64,000 nucleotides of DNA from Lachnospiraceae bacterium (GCA_011959925.1 BLMD01000303.1:53374-117373), one strand, 5' to 3'; shown: positions 26,426 to 35,285, numbered from the stretch's first letter. The notes: a model not told the origin generated them from the letters alone. A program made the numbers and translations.

Positions 26426-26528
26426 TGAATTTTTTTTGAATCCTTATTTTTTGAAAAATATTAGCGGAAGTTTTAACAGTTCTTAACGGCTTTGGAACTA
26501 TTTTCTCAAAACACAGTTTCAAAAAAGA

Positions 26529-26557
26529 TTGCTCTTTTTAAGAACAGCCAGTATAAT
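26529..26557 (+). promoter_or_regulatory. Promoter of the glucosaminidase gene
   Basis: TTGCTC (26529-26534), 17-bp spacer, perfect TATAAT (26552-26557), 56 bases before the ATG at 26614. The rest of the 26352-26613 gap is AT-rich and holds nothing else recognised. Confidence 0.7.
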
Positions 26558-26613
26558 TTAGGCATAATCGTCAGAAATTGAGAAAAATATCTACCACAAG
26601 AAAGGATGAAAAG

Positions 26614-28863
26614 ATGAAATTAAACAAAGGCGCAAAACTTGCGGCCGCCTTTTTGGCGGCAGTGATTATTTCTACTGATTTCTATGGAACTTACGATTTT
26701 GCCTATGCAGACGAAAAGGAAACCCAACCTGCCGCATTCGATTTTTCTCAAGCGGAAACCGCTTTTGCAAAGCTGCTGGCAGACTATGATCTTTACGGAG
26801 TTTTGGCACATGATTTTGAACTTTCTGTTTATGAGTCGGCATCCCCGGATTCGACATGTGTCCATACCCTCAACAGCGGTTATCAGGTAAAGCTGACAGG
26901 TGTAGAACTAAATGAAACCGGTCTCTGGTATCGGATTCATTTTGCAGTCAATGATACGGAATACAGCGGCTATATTCCGAGCGAATATTTCGTGACCGCC
27001 GACAGCCGGCTCAGCAAATGGAGATCTGCCTATCTGCAGGATAACGATTTACAGCCGTACTCTCCGAACAACGTACGAGGTGCAGATCAATCCTCCGCTT
27101 TTCCGGCAAGTTACCAGGCGTTGATACAATCATTAGTCCGGGCGCATCCAAATTGGAAGTTTGTGCCTATGAATACCGGTCTGAATTGGGCTGACGTATT
27201 AAAAGCCGAAATGGAAGACAGCCGGAATCTGGTAGATCGGAATTCTCCCGATACCTGGAAATCTACCGATCCCAAAGATTATGATGCAAAGACCGGGCAA
27301 TGGATTATTAAAAACGGAACCAACTGGGTACAGGCTTCCGAAGCCGTGGTCAAATATTATTTAGATCCCCGGAATTTTTTAACGGAAGAATCCGTCTTTC
27401 AGTTTGAACAGCTTGTCTATGACAAACACCATACGGAAAACGGCATTGAAAAAATCTTAAGCGGAACTTTCATGGCACGCAAAACACTCGAAGACGGCTC
27501 CGGCGACGGAATCACATACGCTCAGGCATTTCTGAAAATCGGAAAAGAGTTAAAAGTCAGTCCCTATTTTCTCGCCAGCCGCGTCCGCCAGGAACAGGGG
27601 GCCGCCGATGATTCTTCCCTGATCTCGGGCAGCTATCCCGGATACAAAGGCTACTATAATTATTTTAACAAAAACGCTACCGGAATCGGAACCGAAGTAA
27701 TTATCAGCGGTTTAAATGAAGCCAAAGAAAACGGCTGGAATACCCGCTATAAAGCATTGAAAGGCGGTGCAAAAGCAGTGGCTTCCGACTATATTTATAA
27801 AGGACAGGATACGTTCTATTTACAGAAATTTGACGTCGATCCTTCGTATAACGGGCTGTATTGGCATCAATATATGCAGAACCTCTCCGCAGCGGACACC
27901 GAAGGAAAAAACGTACAGAAAAGTTATCAGGAACTCGGTATCTTACAAAACGCTTTTGTATTCAAAGTCCCGGTATACAACAATATGCCTTCGTTACCAT
28001 GTCCAAAACCGGAAAAAATTTTAAGCATGTCAACTATAAAGATTACAAATAACGATTATGCATCCGTCACACTGTCATGGAATGAATCGGCCGCTGCACA
28101 TGGATATCAGATTTACCGTTCCACCAAAGAAAACGGCTCATTTCAAAAAATTGCAACCGTAAACGCAGATACCCGTTCTTTTACGGATACCTCCGTAGTT
28201 CCCGGAAAACTGTACCGGTACAAAGTACGCGCTTATATGAAACTCGGCAGCAAAAATAAATATTCTTCTTACTCCGATACAAAAACCGCGGACCTTACCA
28301 TCCCTGCAACCGCATGGAAAACTTGTAAAGTGAAAAAGTACAGGACGGTCGAACTTTCCTGGAAAAAGAAATCTGTGGACGGCTACAAAATTTACCGTAA
28401 AACCGGAAACGGTAAATTCGTCTGCATCCAGACTTTATCGAAAAAATCATCGGTCAGTTTCAAAGATACGTCCGTAAAGCCGGGTAGCATATACACGTAC
28501 CGGATCCGCGGGTACATAACCGTTAACGGCAAGAACTACTATTCCTCTTACACTCCTGTGCAGAAAACAGAAATTCAGATGGCGAAGCCTACGTTGAAAA
28601 AGGTATCTTCCACAGGCAGAAAAAAAATCAAACTGACATGGAAACGAGATTCCAAGGCAGACGGCTACTACATTTATCGCTCCTCATCTCAAAAGGGCGG
28701 TTACAAAAAAGTAAAAACCGTTACAAAAAATAAAACCGTCACATGGACCGACAAAAAAGTAAAATCCAAGAAAACCTACTATTATAAAATACGTTCCTAT
28801 GTCAATACATCCACCGGAACAAAATCTTCCAAGTATTCGTCAGTAGTCAGTGTAAGAAGTTAA
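26614..28863 (+). CDS. Secreted glucosaminidase with three FN3 domains
   Basis: A 749-residue wall hydrolase expected to cut the glycan chain between N-acetylglucosamine and its neighbour. Order: signal peptide (1 to about 33), an SH3-like region at about 60-125 (SGYQVKLTGVELNETGLWYR), a glucosaminidase domain from about 150 to 455 (HPNWKFVPMNTGLNWADVL, FEQLVYDKH, ASRVRQEQGA with the likely catalytic glutamate), then three fibronectin type III repeats, each with SLSWN/KLTWK-like strands and YRYKVRAY/YYYKIRSY closing strands. The FN3 part is rich in lysine and serine. A start 12 codons earlier is possible, but GAAAGGATG fits the ATG at 26614. A hairpin terminator follows. Confidence 0.9.
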   Translation: MKLNKGAKLAAAFLAAVIISTDFYGTYDFAYADEKETQPAAFDFSQAETAFAKLLADYDLYGVLAHDFELSVYESASPDSTCVHTLNSGYQVKLTGVELNETGLWYRIHFAVNDTEYSGYIPSEYFVTADSRLSKWRSAYLQDNDLQPYSPNNVRGADQSSAFPASYQALIQSLVRAHPNWKFVPMNTGLNWADVLKAEMEDSRNLVDRNSPDTWKSTDPKDYDAKTGQWIIKNGTNWVQASEAVVKYYLDPRNFLTEESVFQFEQLVYDKHHTENGIEKILSGTFMARKTLEDGSGDGITYAQAFLKIGKELKVSPYFLASRVRQEQGAADDSSLISGSYPGYKGYYNYFNKNATGIGTEVIISGLNEAKENGWNTRYKALKGGAKAVASDYIYKGQDTFYLQKFDVDPSYNGLYWHQYMQNLSAADTEGKNVQKSYQELGILQNAFVFKVPVYNNMPSLPCPKPEKILSMSTIKITNNDYASVTLSWNESAAAHGYQIYRSTKENGSFQKIATVNADTRSFTDTSVVPGKLYRYKVRAYMKLGSKNKYSSYSDTKTADLTIPATAWKTCKVKKYRTVELSWKKKSVDGYKIYRKTGNGKFVCIQTLSKKSSVSFKDTSVKPGSIYTYRIRGYITVNGKNYYSSYTPVQKTEIQMAKPTLKKVSSTGRKKIKLTWKRDSKADGYYIYRSSSQKGGYKKVKTVTKNKTVTWTDKKVKSKKTYYYKIRSYVNTSTGTKSSKYSSVVSVRS

Positions 28864-28866
28864 TCC

Positions 28867-28931
28867 TACAGCGGCATCCCTGAAAAAATCAGGATTTTAA
28901 ACTCCGGATTTTCCAAAAGGATGCCGCTGTA
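28867..28931. terminator. Long hairpin after the glucosaminidase gene
   Basis: TACAGCGGCATCC (28867-28879) pairs exactly with GGATGCCGCTGTA (28919-28931). Within it, CCTGA (28879-28883) and TCAGG form a smaller stem followed by ATTTT, which looks like the true plus-strand terminator nested in a larger one. No strong T run follows the outer stem. Confidence 0.65.
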
Positions 28932-29020
28932 TCAAATTCTTTATCTCTCTGATTCTTTCATTCTCGGATGTCAGATACAAAACAGTCAAATTCACTTGCC
29001 GTTCTTTCTAAATAAAAACC

Positions 29021-31069
29021 TTACAGAGAAAATCCTTCTTCCCGATCCTGTTTTACAATTGCCAAAAGCGCTTTGTGCTCCTTCTTCTCAAGTGCAGGAT
29101 CCGCATCTAAAAGCCATTTTACGTCTTCTGCCGCCAGCTTTAATATTTCCGCATCCTGATAAATATCCGCAATGGCAAACGCCAGATCGCCGCTCTGCCG
29201 GATACCGAAAAAATCGCCCGGTCCGCGAAGTTTTAAATCTTCCCCGGCAATAAAAAACCCGTCGTTGGAATGGTTTAAAATATCCAGACGTTTTTTCGAC
29301 TCCCTGCTCTGCGCATTGTCCACCATGATACAATAAGACTGCGCCTCCCCTCTTCCCACTCTGCCGCGAAGCTGGTGAAGCTGCGCCAAACCGTAACGTT
29401 CCGCATTTTCGATCATCATTACCGTGGCATTGGGCACATTGACGCCGACTTCTACGACCGTTGTCGATACCAAAAGCTCGATTTCACCGCCGGCAAACGC
29501 TTCCATCGTGCGATTCTTTTCTGCCGGTTTCATTTTTCCGTGCAGACAGCCGACCGTTACCTCTCCACGATAGTACGCCTGCAGTTTTTTGGCATAATCC
29601 GTCACATTTTCCGCATCCAGTTCTTCGCTCTCTTCCACTAACGGACAGATCACATACGCCTGATGGCCCTGCTCGATCTCTTTTCTTATAAATTCATACG
29701 CCGTATTACGATAAGAAATCCCCACAACACAGTTTTTATTCGGCAGCCGTCTCGCCGGAACTTCATCGATCACCGAAATATCCATATCTCCGTAAATAAT
29801 AATGGCAAGCGTCCTTGGAATCGGCGTAGCGCTCATCACAAGGATATGCGGAGACGCCCCTTTTTCCGCTAATGTCTCCCGCTGACGGACGCCGAACCTG
29901 TGCTGCTCGTCTGTAATGACCAGTCCCAGATTTTGGAACACCGCTTTTTCCTGAATCAATGCCTGCGTCCCGATGATCATGGCGTCCGGGTACATCTGCA
30001 TCCGCTCATAGGCTGTGCGCTTTTCTTTTGCCGTCAAAGATCCTGTCAAAAGGATGACGACCCGGTTTAGTTCGTACGTTTGGCACATATTTACAAAGGT
30101 CTCATAGTGCTGCCTTGCCAGCACTTCCGTCGGAGCCATCAGTGCAGACTGATAGCCGTTTTCCCCCATCAGCGCCATACAAAGAAACGCAACGATCGTC
30201 TTGCCGGAACCTACGTCCCCCTGCACCAAACGCTGCATGACGTAGCCGCTCTTTAGATCTGCGATCACCTCATCCAGGCATTTTTTCTGCGCCCTTGTCA
30301 GATCATACGGCAGATGCGATAAAAGGTATGGAATCACCGTTTCCGTTTGAATCGGATACGCATTGCGCACCGAGCCTTTTTTTTCTTTCCGGAACTGTAT
30401 ATTTAAAAGAAAAAGAAAAAATTCATCAAATACCAGGCGTCTTCTGGCAAGGATCAGCTGCTGCATGTCATCCGGAAAATGGATCTGTGAAACGGCAAAA
30501 TTATATTCACAGAGCCTTTCTTTTTTTCGTATGAATTCCGGCAGGTAATCATAAGATAACGGCAGCGCATCCAGCGCCTGACGAATCGTTTTTAAAATCG
30601 TCTGATTGCTTAACCCTTCCGTTTTCCCATACACCGGTTGCAGTGTCTGCATTTTTTCCTGATACTGCTCGAACGTATAGACCTGCGGCTGCTCCATACA
30701 ATAGGACCTGCCCTTTTTTTTTGCCTTCCCATAAAATATGTATATTTCTCCCAGTTTCAGCTTCGATTTCATATAGGGCATACGAAACCAGACCAACTCG
30801 ATCGTTCCGGATAAATCTCCCGCTTTGGTCTGTACAAGTTCCATTCGGTTTGTGCGTTTTAATACCGGTACGGACATCACTCTGCCGATCACGGCGTGGT
30901 GTCCCTCCTGGCGAATCTCAGACGGCTTTTGGGGAGGTTTATACTGCACATATTCCCTGGGATAATGAAGGAGTATATCCCCTACGGTATATACTCCAAT
31001 CTTCTGCATCCGTTGTTCCGTCCGGCTGCCGATTCCTTTGATTGCTGTAATCGGTGACCTTAGTTCCAT
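29021..31069 (-). CDS. recG: ATP-dependent DNA helicase RecG
   Basis: Branch-migration helicase that reverses stalled forks and processes Holliday junctions. The 682-residue protein has the N-terminal OB wedge domain (about 50-130), Walker A GDVGSGKT at 284-291, a DEQH box at 387-390 in VITDEQHRFGVRQ, and the C-terminal helicase motifs QLHQLRGRVGRG. Full length. It starts 15 bases after fakA/yloV, the conserved firmicute order asp23-yloV-recG. Confidence 0.96.
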   Translation of the reverse strand: MELRSPITAIKGIGSRTEQRMQKIGVYTVGDILLHYPREYVQYKPPQKPSEIRQEGHHAVIGRVMSVPVLKRTNRMELVQTKAGDLSGTIELVWFRMPYMKSKLKLGEIYIFYGKAKKKGRSYCMEQPQVYTFEQYQEKMQTLQPVYGKTEGLSNQTILKTIRQALDALPLSYDYLPEFIRKKERLCEYNFAVSQIHFPDDMQQLILARRRLVFDEFFLFLLNIQFRKEKKGSVRNAYPIQTETVIPYLLSHLPYDLTRAQKKCLDEVIADLKSGYVMQRLVQGDVGSGKTIVAFLCMALMGENGYQSALMAPTEVLARQHYETFVNMCQTYELNRVVILLTGSLTAKEKRTAYERMQMYPDAMIIGTQALIQEKAVFQNLGLVITDEQHRFGVRQRETLAEKGASPHILVMSATPIPRTLAIIIYGDMDISVIDEVPARRLPNKNCVVGISYRNTAYEFIRKEIEQGHQAYVICPLVEESEELDAENVTDYAKKLQAYYRGEVTVGCLHGKMKPAEKNRTMEAFAGGEIELLVSTTVVEVGVNVPNATVMMIENAERYGLAQLHQLRGRVGRGEAQSYCIMVDNAQSRESKKRLDILNHSNDGFFIAGEDLKLRGPGDFFGIRQSGDLAFAIADIYQDAEILKLAAEDVKWLLDADPALEKKEHKALLAIVKQDREEGFSL

Positions 31070-31083
31070 AATGTACCTCTGGT

Positions 31084-32775
31084 TTATTCTACGGATATAA
31101 TATAGTAATAAATCGGCTGGCCGCCTGCATGCACTTCCACTTCCAGATCCGGATATTTTGCAGTAATCAGACCGGAAACAGTCATCGCCTCCTCTTCTTT
31201 TGCTTCTTCTCCGTAATAAATGCTGACAAGAGAGGATTCTTCATCGATCATCTGCTCGATCATCTCCATGGTAACCGCTTTTTTGTCCGTACCCGCAGAA
31301 AGGATGGAGGTATCTCCAATCCCCATATAATCGCCCTGATGAATCTGCCTGCCGTCAATTTCCGTATCGCGGATCGCGTAAGTGACCTGTCCGGTCTTTA
31401 CAAGAGCCAGTTCCGCATTCATATGCGATTCGTTTTCTTTTGGAGACTGATCCGGAATATAATTTACAAGCGCCGTAATTCCCTGGGGAATCGTCTTGGT
31501 CGGAATGACAATAATCTTTTTATCTTCGCAAAGTGCAGCCGCCTGATTGGCAGCAAGAATAATATTCTTATTGTTCGGAAGAATAAATACGTGTTCGGCA
31601 TTGACGCTCGAAACTGCAAAAAGCACGTCCTCCGTACTCGGATTCATTGTCTGTCCGCCTTCTATAATATAATCTGCACCAAGTCCCCGGAAGATTTCAT
31701 TTAATCCTTCTCCAATCGATACCGCAACAAATCCCATTTCTTTCTTTGGCCCGCCGCTTGTCTGCTCCGGTTCTGCCTGAGATGTCACATTCTGCATTTC
31801 CTTTTCTTTCATGGCAGAGATCTTCTCGTCCCGCTCCAGTTTCATATTTTCGATAATAATCGTCGTCAGGCTTCCGTACATTAACCCCTTCTGCATCGCA
31901 AGACCGGGATCGTTGGTATGTACGTGTACCTTTACGATCTCGTCGTCTGCAACTACCACGATAGAATCACCGATTTCTTCCAGATAAGATTTAAATTCCC
32001 GTTCTTTCTTCTCGCTGAACGGTTTTTCGAGCATAACCAAAAACTGCGTGCAGTATGCAAACTTAATTTCCTGATTGGCCTGCGCGTCGATATACGAAGA
32101 TGCCTGCGCGCCGATCGGAGCCTCTTTGGATTCCGGCACATAAGAAAAAGAAATCTCCTTGCCTTTCAGCGCCATCAGTGCACCTCTTAAAACTTCTACC
32201 AGGCCCTGACCGCCCGAATCGACGACTCCCGCCTGCTTTAATACCGGGAGCATATCCGGCGTTTTGGCAAGCACACGGTCCGCCTCTTTGATCACCGCTT
32301 CCGAAAATGCCACCAAATCCGTCGTCTGTTCCGCCAGTTCCATCCCTTTGAGCGCAGCGCCCTTGGCAACGGTTAAAATCGTACCTTCTTTCGGCTTCAT
32401 TACCGCTTTATACGCCGTTTCTGTCGCTTTTTCCAGTGCCCGCGCCATCACGGGAACCGTAATTACATCGTATTCTGCGATTACTTTCGTAAATCCACGG
32501 AATAACTGTGAAAGAATTACGCCGGAATTTCCTCTGGCCCCGCGCAGGGAACCGGAAGAAATCGCTTTTGCCAGAGCTTTTATATCTGGATTGGCAAGTG
32601 CGTCTACTTCTTTTGCCGCGGATAATATCGTCATAGACATGTTCGTACCCGTATCGCCGTCCGGTACCGGGAACACGTTTAATTCATTGATCCATTCTTT
32701 TTTTGCTTCTAAATTTGCCGCTCCCGCCAAAAACATTTTTTTGAGCATGGCAGCGTTGATCGACTTGATTTCCAC
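31084..32775 (-). CDS. DAK2/DegV-type fatty-acid kinase subunit FakA (YloV)
   Basis: ATP-binding subunit of the fatty acid kinase that phosphorylates exogenous fatty acids held by FakB/DegV proteins. The 563-residue protein opens with the DAK2 domain and the nucleotide/metal motif PVPDGDTGTNM at 36-46, followed by GNSGVILSQLFRGF. The C-terminal half is the FakA-specific domain (SIGEGLNEIFRGLGADYI, FILPNNKNIILAANQAA). It starts at GTG with an AAGGAGG site eight bases upstream. Third gene from the end of the unit asp23-yloV-recG. No DegV gene is in the window. Confidence 0.92.
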   Translation of the reverse strand: MEIKSINAAMLKKMFLAGAANLEAKKEWINELNVFPVPDGDTGTNMSMTILSAAKEVDALANPDIKALAKAISSGSLRGARGNSGVILSQLFRGFTKVIAEYDVITVPVMARALEKATETAYKAVMKPKEGTILTVAKGAALKGMELAEQTTDLVAFSEAVIKEADRVLAKTPDMLPVLKQAGVVDSGGQGLVEVLRGALMALKGKEISFSYVPESKEAPIGAQASSYIDAQANQEIKFAYCTQFLVMLEKPFSEKKEREFKSYLEEIGDSIVVVADDEIVKVHVHTNDPGLAMQKGLMYGSLTTIIIENMKLERDEKISAMKEKEMQNVTSQAEPEQTSGGPKKEMGFVAVSIGEGLNEIFRGLGADYIIEGGQTMNPSTEDVLFAVSSVNAEHVFILPNNKNIILAANQAAALCEDKKIIVIPTKTIPQGITALVNYIPDQSPKENESHMNAELALVKTGQVTYAIRDTEIDGRQIHQGDYMGIGDTSILSAGTDKKAVTMEMIEQMIDEESSLVSIYYGEEAKEEEAMTVSGLITAKYPDLEVEVHAGGQPIYYYIISVE

Positions 32776-32788
32776 TTTCCAATCCTCC

Positions 32789-33148
32789 TTAATCGATGAC
32801 TCGTACGCCTTCTACGTAAATATTGATCTTTTCAATTTCCAATCCGGTAAATTCTTCCACTTTATATTTCACCGTATCAATTAAGTTATCGGAAACCGTA
32901 TGGATGCTGACGCCATAGGAAACAATCACGTGAAAATCAATGACAAGTTTGTTTTCATTTGTAACCGTTACATTTATGCCATGGGTAAGATAATCTTTCT
33001 TCAAAAGTCTGACCAGACCGTCTTTCATATTCACCGCAGCCATACCGACAATTCCAAAACATTCTACTGCGACCGAACCTGCACAGGTTGCGATTACTTC
33101 ATTGCCGATAACAATTGTACCCAGACGGGTTTCTATTTGTCCTTTCAT
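32789..33148 (-). CDS. Asp23/Gls24 family envelope stress protein
   Basis: A 119-residue alkaline-shock-type protein: GTIVIGNEVIATCAGSVAVE, then GIVGMAAVNM and the VTVTNENKLVIDFHVIVSYG strand. Members associate with the membrane and are linked to envelope stress. The frame continues ten codons upstream, but GGAGG before the ATG at 33148 fixes the start. It is the first gene of the asp23-yloV-recG operon and is divergent from rpmB. Confidence 0.92.
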   Translation of the reverse strand: MKGQIETRLGTIVIGNEVIATCAGSVAVECFGIVGMAAVNMKDGLVRLLKKDYLTHGINVTVTNENKLVIDFHVIVSYGVSIHTVSDNLIDTVKYKVEEFTGLEIEKINIYVEGVRVID

Positions 33149-33237
33149 ACTCTGACCTCCATATTCTTGATCAGCCAATCGGTTACCGTATCCATTTGAG
33201 AGCGCATACTGTAACGCAACATTTCCTGATATTATCC

Positions 33238-33265
33238 ATTATACCCATTTTCCTCAAAAAATCAA
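33238..33265 (-). promoter_or_regulatory. Promoter of asp23-yloV-recG
   Basis: Minus strand: TTGATT (33265-33260), 16-bp spacer, perfect TATAAT (33243-33238). Confidence 0.7.
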
Positions 33266-33305
33266 ACAATACTTAAAAATATGCAAAAAAACTAGAAAAA
33301 ATTTC

Positions 33306-33334
33306 TTGCAATATGAAATGCTATCTGCTACAAT
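33306..33334 (+). promoter_or_regulatory. Promoter of rpmB
   Basis: TTGCAA (33306-33311), 17-bp spacer, TACAAT (33329-33334), 57 bases before the start codon. Confidence 0.75.
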
Positions 33335-33391
33335 AAATCATGTTATGAGCTTACGACAGAGTAAACTTAGTAAATGCAAGGAGGTGCAGTC

Positions 33392-33577
33392 ATGGCAAAG
33401 TGTTCAGTTTGTGGCAAAGGCGCTCATTTTGGAAATAATGTAAGCCATTCTCATAAAAAGACAAATAGAATGTGGAAATCAAACATTAAGCGTGTAAGAT
33501 GTAAAGTAAACGGAGTACCGAAAAGATTGTACGTATGTACACAGTGCTTAAAGAGCAATAAAGTTGAAAGAAGATAA
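33392..33577 (+). CDS. rpmB: 50S ribosomal protein L28
   Basis: A 61-residue ribosomal protein beginning AKCSVCGKGAHFGNNVSHSH with conserved KTNRMWKSNIKRV. Two CxxC pairs (CSVC and CTQC) make it the zinc-binding C+ form, so it should be zinc-replete. An upstream frame adds six residues, but AAGGAGGTG fits the ATG at 33392. Monocistronic, with its own promoter and terminator. Confidence 0.97.
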   Translation: MAKCSVCGKGAHFGNNVSHSHKKTNRMWKSNIKRVRCKVNGVPKRLYVCTQCLKSNKVERR

Positions 33578-33602
33578 GATTTCCGGATCGAGAAGTAAAT
33601 GC

Positions 33603-33643
33603 GGGGGAAACGCTTTGGCAAGAAGTGTTTCCTCTTTCTTTTT
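33603..33643 (+). terminator. Rho-independent terminator of rpmB
   Basis: GGGGAAAC pairs with GTTTCCTC (seven of eight) and inner CGCTT with AAGTG-like bases, followed by TTTCTTTTT ending at 33643. Confidence 0.7.
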
Positions 33644-33675
33644 GTAGACAGAAGACACATTTTTTCAAAAAACTA

Positions 33676-33706
33676 TTGACCTTATACCGGCTATATCCCT
33701 TATAGT
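33676..33706 (+). promoter_or_regulatory. MerR-type promoter of the membrane MerR gene
   Basis: TTGACC (33676-33681), a 19-bp spacer with an imperfect dyad around TTATACCGGCTATA, and TATAGT (33701-33706). The long spacer is typical of MerR-activated promoters and suggests positive or negative autoregulation. Confidence 0.65.
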
Positions 33707-33740
33707 CTCCTTAGAAACCAACAGAAAGAGGTATTTGATC

Positions 33741-34592
33741 ATGAACATCAAAGAAGCCGAAGCCCTGACAGGGATCACAAAACAAAACATACGTTTCTAT
33801 GAAAAGAAAGGACTGCTCTTCCCGCATCGCAACGAGGAAAACAGTTACCGGGATTATTCGCAGAAAGACGTTGAGATATTGCTGCAGATCAAGTTACTCC
33901 GCAAGCTGGATATTTCCATAGAAAATATTCATAAAATCCTGCAGGGAGCGGATATGAACGACATCATACGCCAGCAATTGGATCTTTTGTTGGAAAAGAA
34001 AAGCGATCTGGATGGTACGATCAAAATGTGCCGATTTTTACTCCATTCCAAAAAGGATCTGTCTGATACCAGAACCGCCCTTTCAAAAATGGAGGATTTG
34101 GAAAGAAAAGGAGGACGTTTTATGGCTATTTTAAACGATTATCAAAAAGTTGTAAAAGCAGAAGCAAAGCGGAAATTTCAATTTGTGCCGAACACCATGG
34201 CATTAACTTCCGAAGAATTTACCCAGGAACTCTGTACGTACGGCATGGAACATAATCTGAACCTGGTTGTGACAGAAGAAGGCATGTATCCGAAATTTGA
34301 AATTGACGGTCTGGAATATGAAGCGCATCGGGAATTCGGCAGATTCGGCGCTATTATTGTCTGTCAGGTAACGCATCCTGAACTGCTGCAGGAAGAATAC
34401 CGGGAAATCGAAAAAAGCGGCAAAGGATCCCTTTACCGTCGAATTTACCGAATCTATACGATTACGGCTTTGCCGGTTTGCCTGTTTTTGTTTTTCGCAA
34501 TTACCAGAGGACAATTTATAATTGCCCTGATACTGACCACCTATGCAACGATAGGCTTCTGGTTTTCATTCCGGAATTTCCGGCTCAAATAA
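33741..34592 (+). CDS. Membrane-anchored MerR-family regulator
   Basis: A 283-residue protein. The first 70 residues are a MerR winged helix-turn-helix (MNIKEAEALTGITKQNIRFY, then YRDYSQKDVEILLQIKLLR), followed by a helical linker. A middle domain (about 130-225: FVPNTMALTSEEFTQEL, LNLVVTEEGMYPKFEIDG) has no recognised fold. The last 43 residues hold two hydrophobic helices (about 241-256 and 259-277) separated by TRGQ. That would tether the DNA-binding domain to the membrane. It lies under a promoter with a 19-bp spacer and is monocistronic, with a terminator at 34611-34646. Its target besides itself is unknown. Confidence 0.8.
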   Translation: MNIKEAEALTGITKQNIRFYEKKGLLFPHRNEENSYRDYSQKDVEILLQIKLLRKLDISIENIHKILQGADMNDIIRQQLDLLLEKKSDLDGTIKMCRFLLHSKKDLSDTRTALSKMEDLERKGGRFMAILNDYQKVVKAEAKRKFQFVPNTMALTSEEFTQELCTYGMEHNLNLVVTEEGMYPKFEIDGLEYEAHREFGRFGAIIVCQVTHPELLQEEYREIEKSGKGSLYRRIYRIYTITALPVCLFLFFAITRGQFIIALILTTYATIGFWFSFRNFRLK

Positions 34593-34610
34593 ACATCTGT
34601 TACCCCCGTT

Positions 34611-34646
34611 CGGGCAGGTATCCTTCTGGATTTCCTGCCCGTTTTT
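34611..34646 (+). terminator. Rho-independent terminator of the membrane MerR gene
   Basis: CGGGCAGG (34611-34618) pairs exactly with CCTGCCCG (34634-34641), followed by TTTTT (34642-34646). The last bases overlap the stop codon of the minus-strand small gene, so the element is shared between convergent transcripts. Confidence 0.88.
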
Positions 34647-34782
34647 AACAGCAGAATAAAAAATACCCCAAAAGCATACAGGCGGTAATCAGTAAAATTT
34701 TAAAAAACACGCTTTCAATGAAGCACATGATCAGCATTCCTATGCCGATACAAAATAACGAATATCCGATGAGCCGTTTCAT
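34645..34782 (-). CDS. 45-residue two-helix membrane protein
   Basis: Too short for usual gene calling, but credible: a GGAAGG site lies seven bases before the ATG at 34782, and the frame reads MKRLIGYSLFCIGIGMLIMC, then FIESVFFKILLITACMLLGY and FLFCC. Two hydrophobic helices joined by a short turn form a hairpin; the N-terminus KR suggests inside orientation, and the C-terminus ends in two cysteines. It lies just past the palindromic terminator of the gerW operon, so it is likely made by read-through. Similar small proteins seem common in Lachnospiraceae (memory, unverified). Function unknown. Confidence 0.6.
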   Translation of the reverse strand: MKRLIGYSLFCIGIGMLIMCFIESVFFKILLITACMLLGYFLFCC

Positions 34783-34798
34783 ACCCGCGCCTTCCCGC

Positions 34799-34829
34799 AA
34801 AAAAAGTGCATATAGTATACTATATGCAC
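34799..34829 (-). terminator. Palindromic terminator after gerW
   Basis: A perfect 24-base palindrome (34806-34829, arm GTGCATATAGTA) followed on the minus strand by seven T (34805-34799). It ends the nudix-gerW unit. The palindrome contains TATAGT and TATACT, so it could also serve as an operator or -10 region for the small gene 17 bases beyond. Confidence 0.75.
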
Positions 34830-34854
34830 CTACTGTCTGATCTTATCCTGTTTC

Positions 34855-35274
34855 CTACTCCTTCACGGATTCTGCGAGAATATCTTCCATCTCCTGTTTT
34901 GCCGCTGCTTTGGCTAAAGGATCCGCTTCTGCCGTTTTGTCCTTTTTACTTGTAAATTTGTTGACAAAATCCGGTACCATATCCAAAACCTTGGTGATGC
35001 CGTCCTGATTTTTCACGTTCACAAGTTTCGTCGTCCCTCCTGAAATGACGAGCACTGCGCTGGGCATCACTTTTCCGCCCATACCGCCGCCGCCGTTATT
35101 CTGCTTATCTTTCGCAAAAACCCCGGCTGCCACGCCGAATGAAACGTCCACTAGCGGCAGGATAATCGTATCCCCGATGTGAATTGCATCTCCTACGACC
35201 GTTTTTGTCGTAATAAAACTGTCCATCCCCTTAAATAAAGATTCCACTGTTGCATGAAATGCATTGTCTGCCAT
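34855..35274 (-). CDS. GerW family sporulation protein (YtfJ)
   Basis: A 139-residue protein of the GerW/YtfJ family: SLFKGMDSFITTKTVVGDAI, then PLVDVSFGVAAGVFA, a glycine-rich NNGGGGMGGKVMPSA, and AVLVISGGTTKLV. In Bacillus it affects spore germination. It follows a DUF2953 gene, the same ytfI-ytfJ neighbour pair as in Bacillus. It supports a spore-forming ancestry for the host. Confidence 0.9.
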   Translation of the reverse strand: MADNAFHATVESLFKGMDSFITTKTVVGDAIHIGDTIILPLVDVSFGVAAGVFAKDKQNNGGGGMGGKVMPSAVLVISGGTTKLVNVKNQDGITKVLDMVPDFVNKFTSKKDKTAEADPLAKAAAKQEMEDILAESVKE

Positions 35275-35285
35275 TTGAAAACCTC

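Noticed and set aside
28021..28860. Internal repeat of the glucosaminidase C-terminus as a possible DNA repeat array
   Set aside because: The periodicity is at protein level (three FN3 domains) and the DNA copies are diverged, so it is not a nucleotide repeat or CRISPR.
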